A DNA stretch of 64,000 nucleotides from Microbacterium sp. SLBN-154 (GTDB lineage: Bacteria; Actinomycetota; Actinomycetes; Actinomycetales; Microbacteriaceae). Made by a program: the position numbers and the translations under genes. A model generated the notes under the pieces. It was not told the origin of the DNA. It saw nothing but the letters and a program-made list of their open reading frames with translations, and searched no databases. How positions within the stretch are numbered: position 1 is the first letter of the stretch; the number at the start of each line of letters is the position of its first letter. The stretch covers positions 1,240,001-1,304,000 of the forward strand of contig NZ_VFNL01000001.1 of the NCBI RefSeq assembly GCF_006715565.1. The letters run 5' to 3'. This document shows, one piece after another, positions 41,975 through 50,621 of this stretch.

Positions 41975-43345
41975 TCAGAAGGGTGCCGGTTCGTGGGGGT
42001 TGTCGGCGGGTTGGTCGGTGATCCGAAACTCTCCGGTGAAGGTGGTCCATTTCACCCAGAGGTCGTCGGGGACGTCCTCTTCCGGGGAGAAGTGCACCCC
42101 GTGGCCGGGTGGGTTGTCGACGTACACCCGCCCGGTCGGGGAGGTCCATTCGATGACTCCGCCGGGGAGTTGTCGGACTTTCCAGGCGGTGAACTGTTTC
42201 ATGCTGTGGTGCCGTTGGCAGAGGCAGCAGAGGTTGCAGATCTCGGTCTTCCCGCGCAGGGCGGCGTCGTGGTTGTGGTCGACCTCGCATTTTCGGGCGG
42301 GCATCCGGCATCCCGGCCACCGGCAGTGCTTGTCCCGGCCCTTCAAGAACCGGTCCATCGCTGCAGTCGGCCGGTACTGGTCTACCGCCATCGTCAACCC
42401 GGTGATGGGGTGGGTGAGGAGCCGCTCCCACGTCCCGTCACTGTTTCCCGCGAGCAGCCGGGCGGTGTCGGCGTCGATGGGTCCGACCCCGGCGAGATCA
42501 CACGGGACATCGCTCTGCCCCATGAGGGCCATGACGGGGATGACGACCTGCACCTTCGCTCTGATCGCGCCGAGCCCGCCGGGCTGGTCGCCGGTGGGCT
42601 CGATCGCGGGCACGGCGGTGAGGAGCATGTCGGCGAACAGATCGGCACGGACCTCATCCAGAGACCGGGTGTCACCGGATCCCGGTTCCCGGGCGGCGAT
42701 GACCTGGTTCGCCTGCTCCGTGACGCGCTGGAAGATCCCCTCGATCAGCACCGTGGAGTGCACCGCCCGCAGCTCCGACATCCCGTCCCCGATCGGGTAG
42801 CGGACGATCTTCCGCTCACGAAACGCGCCCGCGTGCCGTTCGGTCAGTGTCCGCGGGTTCATCCGTTCGGCGATGATCTCCAGATCCGCCCGGGCACGAC
42901 CCGGGGTCTCATCCAGACAGATCTCCGCCGCAAGCTGATCGAACTCACCCTTGAGCTCGAGGGGCAACCGCCGCCCGATGTCTTCGACCACCGCGACGTG
43001 CGCGCGAGTGATCAGCCCCTTCTCCAGGCAGTGCACCGTCGCGGGGTAGTCGTTCACCAACGCGAAAGCACTATCGATCTGGCGTTGCACCGACCGGTCC
43101 GACAGTCGCACCGCCGCCGCGATCTCCGCCGCCACACCCCGCAACGCCATATCCCGGTCCCGCACCACCGCCGTCGACCCCTCGGCAAGCCGTGCGGCGA
43201 ACGCGCCCGCTTTCGCGAGCACACGGGTCTGCGCCGCCTCGGCCGCAGCGAGGACCTGCTGCGCTTCCTCGGCCTCCGCGAGGATCCCGGTCAGCTCGGA
43301 CCGGTCCTCTTCACTGAGGAGAATGAGCCGCGGGTTCGAACGCAT
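41975..43345 (-). CDS. DUF222/HNH endonuclease-like protein, copy 1
   Basis: This 456-residue protein has an N-terminal DUF222 helical region (about 1-270) and a C-terminal HNH nuclease domain near 355-400: CRWPGC, CEVDHNHD, CNLCCLCQRHHSMK. The four cysteines and paired histidines are intact. It resembles the 13E12 repeat family of mycobacteria. A close paralogue lies at 59736-61208, and DNA similarity covers the whole gene plus about 30 bp upstream. Role unknown; such genes are multiplied in Microbacteriaceae and may be selfish or phage-linked. The ATG at 43345 is conserved in both copies. Confidence 0.85.
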   Translation of the reverse strand: MRSNPRLILLSEEDRSELTGILAEAEEAQQVLAAAEAAQTRVLAKAGAFAARLAEGSTAVVRDRDMALRGVAAEIAAAVRLSDRSVQRQIDSAFALVNDYPATVHCLEKGLITRAHVAVVEDIGRRLPLELKGEFDQLAAEICLDETPGRARADLEIIAERMNPRTLTERHAGAFRERKIVRYPIGDGMSELRAVHSTVLIEGIFQRVTEQANQVIAAREPGSGDTRSLDEVRADLFADMLLTAVPAIEPTGDQPGGLGAIRAKVQVVIPVMALMGQSDVPCDLAGVGPIDADTARLLAGNSDGTWERLLTHPITGLTMAVDQYRPTAAMDRFLKGRDKHCRWPGCRMPARKCEVDHNHDAALRGKTEICNLCCLCQRHHSMKQFTAWKVRQLPGGVIEWTSPTGRVYVDNPPGHGVHFSPEEDVPDDLWVKWTTFTGEFRITDQPADNPHEPAPF

Positions 43346-43483
43346 GTATGAAGCATCCCACCACCCTCCGACATTCAAACCCGAAACTCTCAACCAGGTA
43401 TTGAACCCAAATCTGATCCATCCGAAACGACCCCGCGCTACCCACCACGCCCCGGTGTCCGACCCCCCGAGTAGACAGGAACG

Positions 43484-44554
43484 ATGCCGAAGACCGCCGC
43501 GCCCCTTCTGCAGATCAGCCGCATCTACGCTGAGGACGCTGCACTCGAACTGCCGCGTGGCCAGGACATCGTCTCGCGTTGGCCTGACGCCGAGATCGTC
43601 CCGATCGCGTCGCACTGGCAGATCCCCGAGGTGTACGGCGATGAGGCCAACGTCGCCCGCTGGGTACGCATCAAGACCGAGGCGCTCGTCCTCGGCGTGA
43701 AGAAGAGCGTCGTCACCCGCCCGAACGGCCGGTCGGCCGACTTCATCGCACCGTCCACGGCGAACGGATGCGCGATGGCCTGCGCTTACTGCTACGTGCC
43801 TCGCCGCAAGGGCTACAGCAACCCCGTCACCGTCTTCGCCAACATCGACCAGATCGCCCGTCACCTCGCGCGTCACATCGCCAAGCAGGGCGAAAAGGCC
43901 ACGCCCAATCAGTGCGACCCCGACGCCTGGGTGTACGACATCGGCGAGAACAGCGACTGCTCGGTCGACGCGATGCTCAGCGCAAACGTCCGCGACCTCT
44001 GCGAGCTGTTCCGGATGACACCGACGGCGAAGGCGTCCTTCGCCACGAAGTTCGTCAACCGCGACCTGCTCGAGTGGGATCCCGCCGGGCGGGTCCGCGT
44101 GCGCTTCTCACTGATGCCGCACGCGGTCGCGAAGGTCACCGATATCCGCACGTCCCCGATGAGCGAGCGCATCGCCGCGATCAACGACTTCGTCGACGCC
44201 GGTTTCGAGGTGCATGTGAACTTCTCGCCCGTCATCCTCACGCCCGGCTGGGTGGAGGAGTGGGCTGCTCTCTTCGACGAACTCGATGACACCCTGCACC
44301 CCCGCGCGAAGGCCCAGCTCGCCTGCGAGGTGATCCTCCTCACCCACAACGAGCAGCTTCACGAGGTGAATCTCGGATGGCACCCGATGGCCGAAGAGTT
44401 GCTCTGGACCCCTCAGAACCAGGAGACCAAGCTCTCGCAGAACGGCGCCGTGAATGTGCGGTACCGCTACGGCCTGAAGAGCGCGGCGGTGGCCCAGCTC
44501 GAGACGCTCATCGCCGAGAAGCTCCCGTACTGCCGCGTGCGCTACGCGTTCTGA
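43484..44554 (+). CDS. Radical SAM enzyme, spore photoproduct lyase-like
   Basis: This 356-residue protein has a radical SAM cluster motif CAMACAYC (Cys96, Cys100, Cys103), with the C-x3-C-x2-C spacing. YDIGENSDCSVD, FATKFVNRDLL and VRFSLMPHAVAK follow, which belong to the spore-photoproduct-lyase-like family. In spore formers that enzyme repairs the thymine spore photoproduct. This organism group does not form endospores, so the substrate must differ or be other DNA damage. The gene is monocistronic and divergent from DUF222 copy 1 with a 138-bp gap. Confidence 0.85.
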   Translation: MPKTAAPLLQISRIYAEDAALELPRGQDIVSRWPDAEIVPIASHWQIPEVYGDEANVARWVRIKTEALVLGVKKSVVTRPNGRSADFIAPSTANGCAMACAYCYVPRRKGYSNPVTVFANIDQIARHLARHIAKQGEKATPNQCDPDAWVYDIGENSDCSVDAMLSANVRDLCELFRMTPTAKASFATKFVNRDLLEWDPAGRVRVRFSLMPHAVAKVTDIRTSPMSERIAAINDFVDAGFEVHVNFSPVILTPGWVEEWAALFDELDDTLHPRAKAQLACEVILLTHNEQLHEVNLGWHPMAEELLWTPQNQETKLSQNGAVNVRYRYGLKSAAVAQLETLIAEKLPYCRVRYAF

Positions 44555-44559
44555 GCCCG

Positions 44560-44757
44560 TCACGACCCGATCAGAAAGTGCCACCCGAGCCACCACCAGA
44601 AGGTGATGAGGGTGATGCGGGCGGGCATCGATGCGAGCGTGTCGTCGAGGACGGATGTCGCCGGCGCGAACCCATCCGGACGCACCCGGGGGAGTGCGGT
44701 CATCGCCACCGCTCCGCACGCGACAAGCAGGTACCCCGCGATCGTCACCTGGCGCAT
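44560..44757 (-). CDS. Small membrane protein (65 aa), DUF6186-like
   Basis: This 65-residue protein starts at ATG 44757, overlapping the upstream stop by one base (TGATG). It has one hydrophobic segment at 5-22 and a C-terminal WWWLGWHFLIGS that resembles the small actinobacterial family DUF6186 as I recall it. It is coupled to the larger membrane-protein gene. Function unknown. Confidence 0.6.
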   Translation of the reverse strand: MRQVTIAGYLLVACGAVAMTALPRVRPDGFAPATSVLDDTLASMPARITLITFWWWLGWHFLIGS

Positions 44758-45365
44758 CAGTCCGTCTCCGATCGGCGCAGCAGCAACGCACCGCCGGCAA
44801 GCAACCAGACGGCCGTGAAGGCCACCCGTCCGACATCGGATTCGACGACGGGAGTGACGAGCGCCGAGATGGTCGGATGCTCGGTCGCCGCCGCCGGGCC
44901 GGATGCGGCCAGGAAGAACGCGGTGACCTCCCACAGGCAGAGAAGAACGAGAAGGCCCGCCCAGCCGATCTCCGTTCTGCGCAGCGGCGCATCCCGGAGA
45001 GGCCGCCGCACCACCTCGGTCGCGATCGCGTACACCGCGATGGCGGCGAGCAGTGCCAGCGCCACCATGTGCACGAGCATGGCCAGCGGCAGCGCGAGCA
45101 CGACGCCGCAGGCGACGAGGCTGCACAAAAGGATGACGCGTACCCTCGACCGCTCCCGTGTCGCCGTCGAGTCACTGCTCTCCGCGCTCCCGAAGCCGGT
45201 GCCTTCGGCCGCGACCAGCCCGATCGCGGCGGCCGCGAAGATGCCGGCGTCGAGGTAGGCGGCGCGCAAGAGCTGGAAAACCGACGCGAGCACGAGGGCT
45301 GCGCACCACAGCCTCGCCGAAGGTGAAACGGCGCGGCTGGCGGCGGAGGAAGCCCTGCTGGTCAT
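44757..45365 (-). CDS. Multi-pass membrane protein of unknown function
   Basis: This 202-residue protein has about six hydrophobic helices and a serine/alanine-rich head. A charged loop (SAESSDSTATRERSRVR) separates helices 2 and 3. AAGAGGAG precedes the ATG at 45365. It is coupled to the 65-residue membrane protein downstream. No motif suggests transport or catalysis. Confidence 0.68.
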   Translation of the reverse strand: MTSRASSAASRAVSPSARLWCAALVLASVFQLLRAAYLDAGIFAAAAIGLVAAEGTGFGSAESSDSTATRERSRVRVILLCSLVACGVVLALPLAMLVHMVALALLAAIAVYAIATEVVRRPLRDAPLRRTEIGWAGLLVLLCLWEVTAFFLAASGPAAATEHPTISALVTPVVESDVGRVAFTAVWLLAGGALLLRRSETD

Positions 45366-45480
45366 GACGGCTCCTCTTCGCTCGAGCGCTGCCGGTCGGC
45401 GATCCCACCGTGTCGGATTAGCCGTGGAAGGGAAGGGGCGTTGGTCCTGCGGCCTTGTCTCACCATCGAGAGAAATCCGT

Positions 45481-45516
45481 TTGAACCGTCCGCGACCCTA
45501 GGTTAGGCTCACCTAA
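45481..45516 (+). promoter_or_regulatory. Promoter overlapped by IdeR/DtxR-like iron box
   Basis: TTGAAC (45481-45486), a 17-bp spacer and TAGGCT (45504-45509) form the promoter. Positions 45498-45516 match the 19-bp IdeR/DtxR consensus TWAGGTTAGSCTWACCTWA at 17 positions. The box covers the -10, so iron-loaded repressor would block transcription of the siderophore importer. Confidence 0.75.
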
Positions 45517-45517
45517 C

Positions 45518-46390
45518 GTGAGGACCGAAACGGAGAAGATGAGCCCGGTGAGCGAGCTGCGCGGCGACGCGCTGGCCCTCGGCTACGGTCGCACCCGCGT
45601 GGTGCACGACGTGTCGCTCCACCTCCGCCCCGGCGTCGTCACCGCGCTCATCGGTCCGAACGGCAGCGGAAAGTCCACCGCCCTCCGCGCGCTCGCACGC
45701 CTCCACCGCGTCGACGGCGGCGCCGTCCATCTCGACGGCCCCGACGGCTCGCGCGACGCGGCATCGCTCTCGGCCAAGGAGTTCGCCAAGGCCGTCGCCA
45801 TGCTCTCGCAGTCGCGCCCCCACCCCTCGGGACTCGAGGTGCGCGACATCGTCGCCCACGGGCGTCATCCGCACCGCAGCCGTTTCGCCGGACTCAGCGA
45901 CGCCGACCGCGCCGCCATCGACCACGCGCTTCGCCTCACCGGACTCCTGGCAATGGAGCACCGCCCTGTCGACGAGCTCTCCGGCGGTGAGCTGCAGCGC
46001 GTGTGGCTGGCCACCGCGCTCGCGCAGGGCACCGGCATCCTTCTCCTCGATGAGCCCACCAACCACCTCGACCTGCGCTACCAGGTCGAGACCCTCGACC
46101 TCATCTGCGACCTCGCCGATCACGGCACCGCCGTCGGCGTCGTCCTCCACGACCTCGACCATGCCGCGCTCATCGCCGACGAAGTCGTGCTCATGAGCCG
46201 CGGACGCGTGCACGCGACGGGCTCACCCGCCGAGGTGCTGACGGCTGCGAACCTCACCGAGGTCTACGAGTTCGCCATCGATACAGAACTGGATGCCGCA
46301 ACGGGGCGCGTCCGGGTGATGCCGCGTGGACGCCACCACGCACGGGCCAAGGCCCGCAGTCGCGCCCATCTGCACGCCGTTTCCGCCTGA
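45518..46390 (+). CDS. Iron-siderophore ABC transporter ATP-binding protein (FecE/FepC type)
   Basis: This 290-residue ATPase has Walker A GPNGSGKST near 48-56, signature LSGGELQR, Walker B ILLLDEPTNHLD and switch histidine in VVLHDLDHA. The DEPTNHLD and AHGRHPH segments are typical of iron-siderophore importers. The GTG at 45518 lies eight bases after the -10 and suits a leaderless start; an ATG at 45539 with GGAG is the alternative. It is first in an operon with a binding lipoprotein and a fused permease, under the iron box. Confidence 0.92.
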   Translation: MRTETEKMSPVSELRGDALALGYGRTRVVHDVSLHLRPGVVTALIGPNGSGKSTALRALARLHRVDGGAVHLDGPDGSRDAASLSAKEFAKAVAMLSQSRPHPSGLEVRDIVAHGRHPHRSRFAGLSDADRAAIDHALRLTGLLAMEHRPVDELSGGELQRVWLATALAQGTGILLLDEPTNHLDLRYQVETLDLICDLADHGTAVGVVLHDLDHAALIADEVVLMSRGRVHATGSPAEVLTAANLTEVYEFAIDTELDAATGRVRVMPRGRHHARAKARSRAHLHAVSA

Positions 46391-46468
46391 CGCCGGTCGC
46401 GGCGAAAGCGTCGCGCCCCGGCATCCGTTCTTCTCTCTCACCGCACCCCCTCATCGATGGAGTTCGTC

Positions 46469-47506
46469 ATGACCAAGAAGCCCCTTGTGCTGCTCGCCGG
46501 AGCGGCCGCCCTCGCCCTCGCTCTCACCGGCTGCGGCACCACGCAGACCACACCGGCGGCCGAGGGCAGCGCCGCACCCGCGACCTCGATGAGCGAGGGC
46601 TGCGCCGATGACACCACGGCGACCTCCACCGGCCCTGTCGAGCTGACCGATGCCTTCGGTCGCACCGTCGCCCTCGATCAGCCGGCCGAGCGGGTCGCGG
46701 TGCTGGAGTGGCAGCAGATCGAAGACGTGCTGAGCCTCTGCCTCACCCCGGTCGCCGTGGCCGACGCCGACGGGTACCGCACCTGGAACTCCGCCGAAGA
46801 GCTGCCCGAGACCGTCGAGAGCGTCGGCACCCGCCAGGAGCCGAACCTCGACGCGCTCTTCGCCACCGAGCCCGATCTCGTCATCGTCGAGGCCTACACC
46901 CGGGATGACACGATCATCGCGCAGCTCGAGGAGTACGGCGTCCCGGTGCTCGCCACCGTCGGCGCGAACGCCGAGGACCCGATCGCGCAGATGATCGACA
47001 CCTTCGGCCTCATCGCCGAGGCGACCGGCCGCGAGGAGCGCGCCGAGGTCGTCACCGGGGAGTTCGAGCAGCACCTCGCCGACGCCAAGGCCGAGGTCGA
47101 GGGTGCCACGCCCGAGGTCTCGGACTTCGTCTACTTCGACGGCTACGTCGACGGCGGCAACGTGTCGATCCGCCCCTTCGGGCAGGGCTCGCTGGTCGGC
47201 GAGCTGGGCGAGGAGCTCGGCCTCACCAACGCCTGGACCGGCGAGGTCGACCCCGCCTACGGCCTCGGCCAGACCGACATCGAGGGCATGACGACGGTCG
47301 GCGACGCGAACTTCTTCTACACCGGCACCGAAGACCCCGACTACGAGAGCTTCATCGACGCCGCCGAGTCGAACCCGGCGTGGGCGTCGATCCCGGCCGT
47401 CGCCGAGGGACGCGTCACCGCGTTCCCCGCCGGCATCTGGACCTTCGGCGGACCCCGCTCGGCCGAGCAGATCATCGACGCGTACGTCGCCGCCATCACC
47501 CAGTGA
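46469..47506 (+). CDS. Iron-siderophore binding lipoprotein
   Basis: This 345-residue protein starts at ATG 46469 (GGAG seven bases upstream; the in-frame ATG at 46457 has no site). The signal peptide ends LALTGC, so Cys22 is lipidated. The mature part is a type III periplasmic-binding fold: DAFGRTVALDQPAERVAVLEW, NLDALFATEPDLVIVEA, and the C-terminal FPAGIWTFGGPRSAEQII. It would bind a ferric siderophore outside the membrane and hand it to the permease. The stop overlaps the permease gene by 4 bp. Confidence 0.92.
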   Translation: MTKKPLVLLAGAAALALALTGCGTTQTTPAAEGSAAPATSMSEGCADDTTATSTGPVELTDAFGRTVALDQPAERVAVLEWQQIEDVLSLCLTPVAVADADGYRTWNSAEELPETVESVGTRQEPNLDALFATEPDLVIVEAYTRDDTIIAQLEEYGVPVLATVGANAEDPIAQMIDTFGLIAEATGREERAEVVTGEFEQHLADAKAEVEGATPEVSDFVYFDGYVDGGNVSIRPFGQGSLVGELGEELGLTNAWTGEVDPAYGLGQTDIEGMTTVGDANFFYTGTEDPDYESFIDAAESNPAWASIPAVAEGRVTAFPAGIWTFGGPRSAEQIIDAYVAAITQ

Positions 47507-49518
47507 GCACGCGCATCGCCGAGCGCTCCTCGACAGGGGTAGCGCTCGGCGTGCTCGCCGCGCTTTTCGCGGTGCTCGTTCTCTCGGCGGGCTGGCACCT
47601 CACGCAGGGGACCAGCGGCGCGGTCTTCGCCGACGCCGATGTGCTGTGGGGATCGCGCATCCCGCGCCTCGCGGCCGGGGTCGCCGTCGGCGTCGCCCTG
47701 GGTGTCGCCGGGCTGCTCATGCAGTCGCTCTCGCGCAACGCCCTCGCCTCACCGGACACCCTCGGGGTCACCGCCGGGTCGTACCTCGCCGTCACCGCCG
47801 TCGCGGCGTTCGGCATCGTCGTGCCGATCTGGGCGTCGGGGGTCGTCGCGTTCCTCGGCGGGCTGGCTGCCGCCGTGATCGTCCTGGGCCTCGCCGGGGG
47901 AGCGGGCACCTCGACCACGCGTCTCGTGCTCGCCGGCTCGGCGCTCGCGCTGGCCTTCCAGGCCGGCACATCGGCGCTGCTCGTCCTGTTCTCCGAGGAG
48001 ACGAAGGGTCTGCTCGCGTGGGGGAGCGGCAGCCTCTCGCAGCTCGGGTTGGAGGCGTTCCTGCGCGCCGCGCCCGTGGTCGTCGTCGCGGTGATCCTCG
48101 CCCTCGTGCTGTCGCGCCGCCTCGACGTGCTCGCCCTCGGCGACGACACCGCCTCGTCGCTCGGGGTGCCGATCCGTTCGACGCGGGTCGCCGGCATCCT
48201 CCTCTCGGTCCTCCTCACCGCGACCGCCGTCACCCTCGCCGGCCCGATCGGATTCGTCGGCCTCTGCGCCCCCGTGCTTGCGCGCCTGCTCGTGCGGGTC
48301 GTGCCCGCGCTCGGGCGGCATCTGCTGCTGATCCCGCTCTCGGGACTGATCGGCGCGATCGTCGTCATCCTCGCCGATGCGCTGCTGCGCGCACTCATCG
48401 GCGCCGAGGGCGCGATCGCCGTACCGACGGGCGTGGCGACGACGGTGTTCGGGGCGATCGTGCTCGTGCTGATGGCGCGGCGCCTCCGAGACTCGGGTCC
48501 GACGCGCCGGCCCCCGACCATGCGCATCGGCGTGCGCACCCAGCGACGCTTCGTCGTGGTCGTCGCCGTGTCGGCGCTCGTGCTGGGCGCGACGGTTCTC
48601 GCCGGGTTGCTGCTCGGCAGCACGCGCCTTCTCACCGGCGACATCGTGCTGTGGCTCACCGACTCCGCCCCGCCGCTCGTGGCGTTCGCGTTGGATGAGC
48701 GCGCTCCGCGCGTTGTCGCCGCCGTCGTCGCGGGCGCCGCGCTCGGACTGTCGGGCAGCATCACGCAGGCGGTCAGCCGCAATCCGCTCGCCGAGCCGGG
48801 CCTTCTCGGCATCACCGGGGGCGCGGGCCTGGGCGCCGTGCTGGTCGTCACGAGTGCGACGGCGAGCAATCTCGGGATGCTGGTGGCCGCCGTCATCGGG
48901 GGACTGCTGGCGTTCGCGCTGGTCTACGCCCTGGCGTGGCGCGGAGGGCTGAGCGCCGACCGGTTCATCCTCATCGGCATCGGCGTCTCGTACGGCGCGG
49001 TGGCACTGACGACCTTCGTGCTGCTGCGCGCGAACCCGTGGGACACCCCGCGCATCTACACCTGGCTGTCGGGCACCACCTATGGGCGCATCTGGGAGCA
49101 GGTGATCCCGCTCGCGATCGTACTCGCCATCGCGCTGCCCTTCGCGGTCGTGAGGCGTCGCGACCTCGACATCCTCGCGATGGACGAGGACACCCCGAAG
49201 CTCGTCGGCATCCGCCTCGAGCGCACGCGTCTGGCGCTGCTCGTGACGGCGGCGGTCCTCGCGGCGCTCGGGGTGGTCGCGGTGGGCGTGATCGGGTTCG
49301 TGGGGCTTGTCGCCCCGCATGCCGCGCGGGCGCTCGTCGGCGCGAAGCACGGCCGATCGATTCCGGTCGCCGTGCTGCTCGGCGCCGTCCTGGTCGCCGT
49401 CGCCGACACCCTGGGTCGCACCGTCATCGCGCCGGCGCAGCTACCCGCAGGGCTCGTCGTCGCGCTGATCGGGGCGCCCTACTTCGTCTGGCTGCTCTGG
49501 CGCTCGCGGGACGCGTGA
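47503..49518 (+). CDS. Iron-siderophore permease, two FecCD domains fused
   Basis: This 671-residue protein carries two FecCD permease units in one chain (about 1-330 and 345-671), together about 18-20 helices. Each unit has the family markers: RIPRLAAGVAVGVALGVAGLLMQ and RAPRVVAAVVAGAALGLSGS at the start, GFVGLCAPVLARLL and GFVGLVAPHAARAL at the ATPase contact. Separate permeases are the rule, with fused forms such as FhuB known. It completes the importer with the ATPase and lipoprotein. GTG 47503 overlaps the upstream stop. Confidence 0.92.
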   Translation: MSTRIAERSSTGVALGVLAALFAVLVLSAGWHLTQGTSGAVFADADVLWGSRIPRLAAGVAVGVALGVAGLLMQSLSRNALASPDTLGVTAGSYLAVTAVAAFGIVVPIWASGVVAFLGGLAAAVIVLGLAGGAGTSTTRLVLAGSALALAFQAGTSALLVLFSEETKGLLAWGSGSLSQLGLEAFLRAAPVVVVAVILALVLSRRLDVLALGDDTASSLGVPIRSTRVAGILLSVLLTATAVTLAGPIGFVGLCAPVLARLLVRVVPALGRHLLLIPLSGLIGAIVVILADALLRALIGAEGAIAVPTGVATTVFGAIVLVLMARRLRDSGPTRRPPTMRIGVRTQRRFVVVVAVSALVLGATVLAGLLLGSTRLLTGDIVLWLTDSAPPLVAFALDERAPRVVAAVVAGAALGLSGSITQAVSRNPLAEPGLLGITGGAGLGAVLVVTSATASNLGMLVAAVIGGLLAFALVYALAWRGGLSADRFILIGIGVSYGAVALTTFVLLRANPWDTPRIYTWLSGTTYGRIWEQVIPLAIVLAIALPFAVVRRRDLDILAMDEDTPKLVGIRLERTRLALLVTAAVLAALGVVAVGVIGFVGLVAPHAARALVGAKHGRSIPVAVLLGAVLVAVADTLGRTVIAPAQLPAGLVVALIGAPYFVWLLWRSRDA

Positions 49519-49563
49519 TCGCCAGATGACGCCATTGCGGCCACTGTGCCCGAGGATGGGCCC

Positions 49564-50535
49564 ATGGCAGATGAGGAGAGGGCGGTAGACCGGCCGCCAA
49601 CGTCCGTCGACCTGACTCTGCAGAACCTGAACCTGAACCTGCTGGTGAGTCTTGACGCGCTTCTGCGCGAACGGAACGTCACGGCGGCCGCGCGCGCTCT
49701 CGGTGTCAGCCAACCCACGGCCAGCGCGGCGCTGGCGAGACTGCGGACGCACTTCGATGACCGGCTCCTCGTGCGGCAAGGGCGCGAGATGGTGCTCACC
49801 CCGCTCGCCTCTGGTCTTGTCGAGGCGGCGCAGCACGCGATCGTAGCGGTGACCCAGGTCTTCGGTCACAAGCCCGGAACGGTGCGCGATGAAGACATCA
49901 CGCGAAACTTCCGTTTCGCGAGCTCCGACTACGGCACAGCCATCGCCCTCCCGCCGCTCGCGGCACGAATCCATGCGGATGCCCCCAGTGCCACTCTCAC
50001 TATCGAGACGTCTAAGCCCCTCGATCTCTCAACGCTGGACGAACGGTTGCGGACCATTGACGGCGTGATCGTGCCCCGCGGCATCGTCGACGGCCTACCG
50101 CACATCGAGCTCTTCTCCGACGAATGGGTCGGCGTCGTGTCGGCTCACCGCGCCGATGCGCCCGAGGCACTGACGATGCACGATCTCGCCGCGCGGCCCT
50201 GGGTCACGACTTTCAGTGAACGCAGCATGTATGTCCCCGTCATGCGACAGCTCAGTCTCCTCGGCGTCACGCCCCGTCCGGTCGTCACGGTGCAGAACTT
50301 CGCCGAGGCGGCGCCGTTCATCGATGCAGGGCCCTTCTTGGCCGTGATGCAACGCCGCCTCGCCGAGCGGATGGCCGAAGCCTGGCGCCTCCGCATCCTC
50401 GATCTCCCCTTCGAACCGGTCCCCATCGTTCAGGCGCTCTGGTGGCATCCGATCCACGAGAGGGATCCCGAGCATCGGTGGCTGCGCACCACGCTCGCGG
50501 ACCTCGTGAGCCGCGGCATCTATAGCCAGGAGTAA
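49564..50535 (+). CDS. LysR-family regulator
   Basis: This 323-residue protein has the LysR HTH near 20-75 (LNLLVSLDALLRERNVTAAARALGVSQPTASAALARLRTHF gives helix-turn-helix then dimer helix, here quoted in part as VTAAARALGVSQPTASAALA). An effector domain from about 95 follows. FEPVPIVQALWWHPIHERDP near the end is typical of the NodD/SyrM-like branch. GAGGATG precedes the ATG at 49564. Next downstream lie a 22-bp dyad and an ABC importer operon in the same direction, which it probably controls. Confidence 0.87.
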   Translation: MADEERAVDRPPTSVDLTLQNLNLNLLVSLDALLRERNVTAAARALGVSQPTASAALARLRTHFDDRLLVRQGREMVLTPLASGLVEAAQHAIVAVTQVFGHKPGTVRDEDITRNFRFASSDYGTAIALPPLAARIHADAPSATLTIETSKPLDLSTLDERLRTIDGVIVPRGIVDGLPHIELFSDEWVGVVSAHRADAPEALTMHDLAARPWVTTFSERSMYVPVMRQLSLLGVTPRPVVTVQNFAEAAPFIDAGPFLAVMQRRLAERMAEAWRLRILDLPFEPVPIVQALWWHPIHERDPEHRWLRTTLADLVSRGIYSQE

Positions 50536-50543
50536 TACTTCGG

Positions 50544-50565
50544 ATAGATATTCGGTTCTATCTAT
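50544..50565. promoter_or_regulatory. Inverted repeat ATAGATA-N8-TATCTAT
   Basis: A perfect 7-bp inverted repeat, AT-rich against the surrounding DNA, starts eight bases after the LysR stop and ends 56 bp before the ABC ATPase start. Arm length and spacing fit a LysR-type box (T-N11-A). It is probably bound by the regulator encoded just upstream. Confidence 0.6.
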
Positions 50566-50621
50566 GTTCCGTACGGCGTACCTAGCATGAACACAACGCA
50601 AAGACGCGGTAAGGGGACGAC

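Noticed and set aside
46391..46456. Possible hairpin between the iron ATPase and lipoprotein genes
   Set aside because: The arms pair imperfectly over a long loop; it is more likely an ordinary operon spacer.
47749..49350. Minus-strand open frame of 533 codons
   Set aside because: It is antisense to the fused FecCD permease and has low-complexity Arg/Asp/Gly content with no domain.
50570..50581. GTACGGCGTAC near the ABC operon start, as a possible operator
   Set aside because: It is only two copies of the self-palindromic GTAC in direct order, without a longer dyad.
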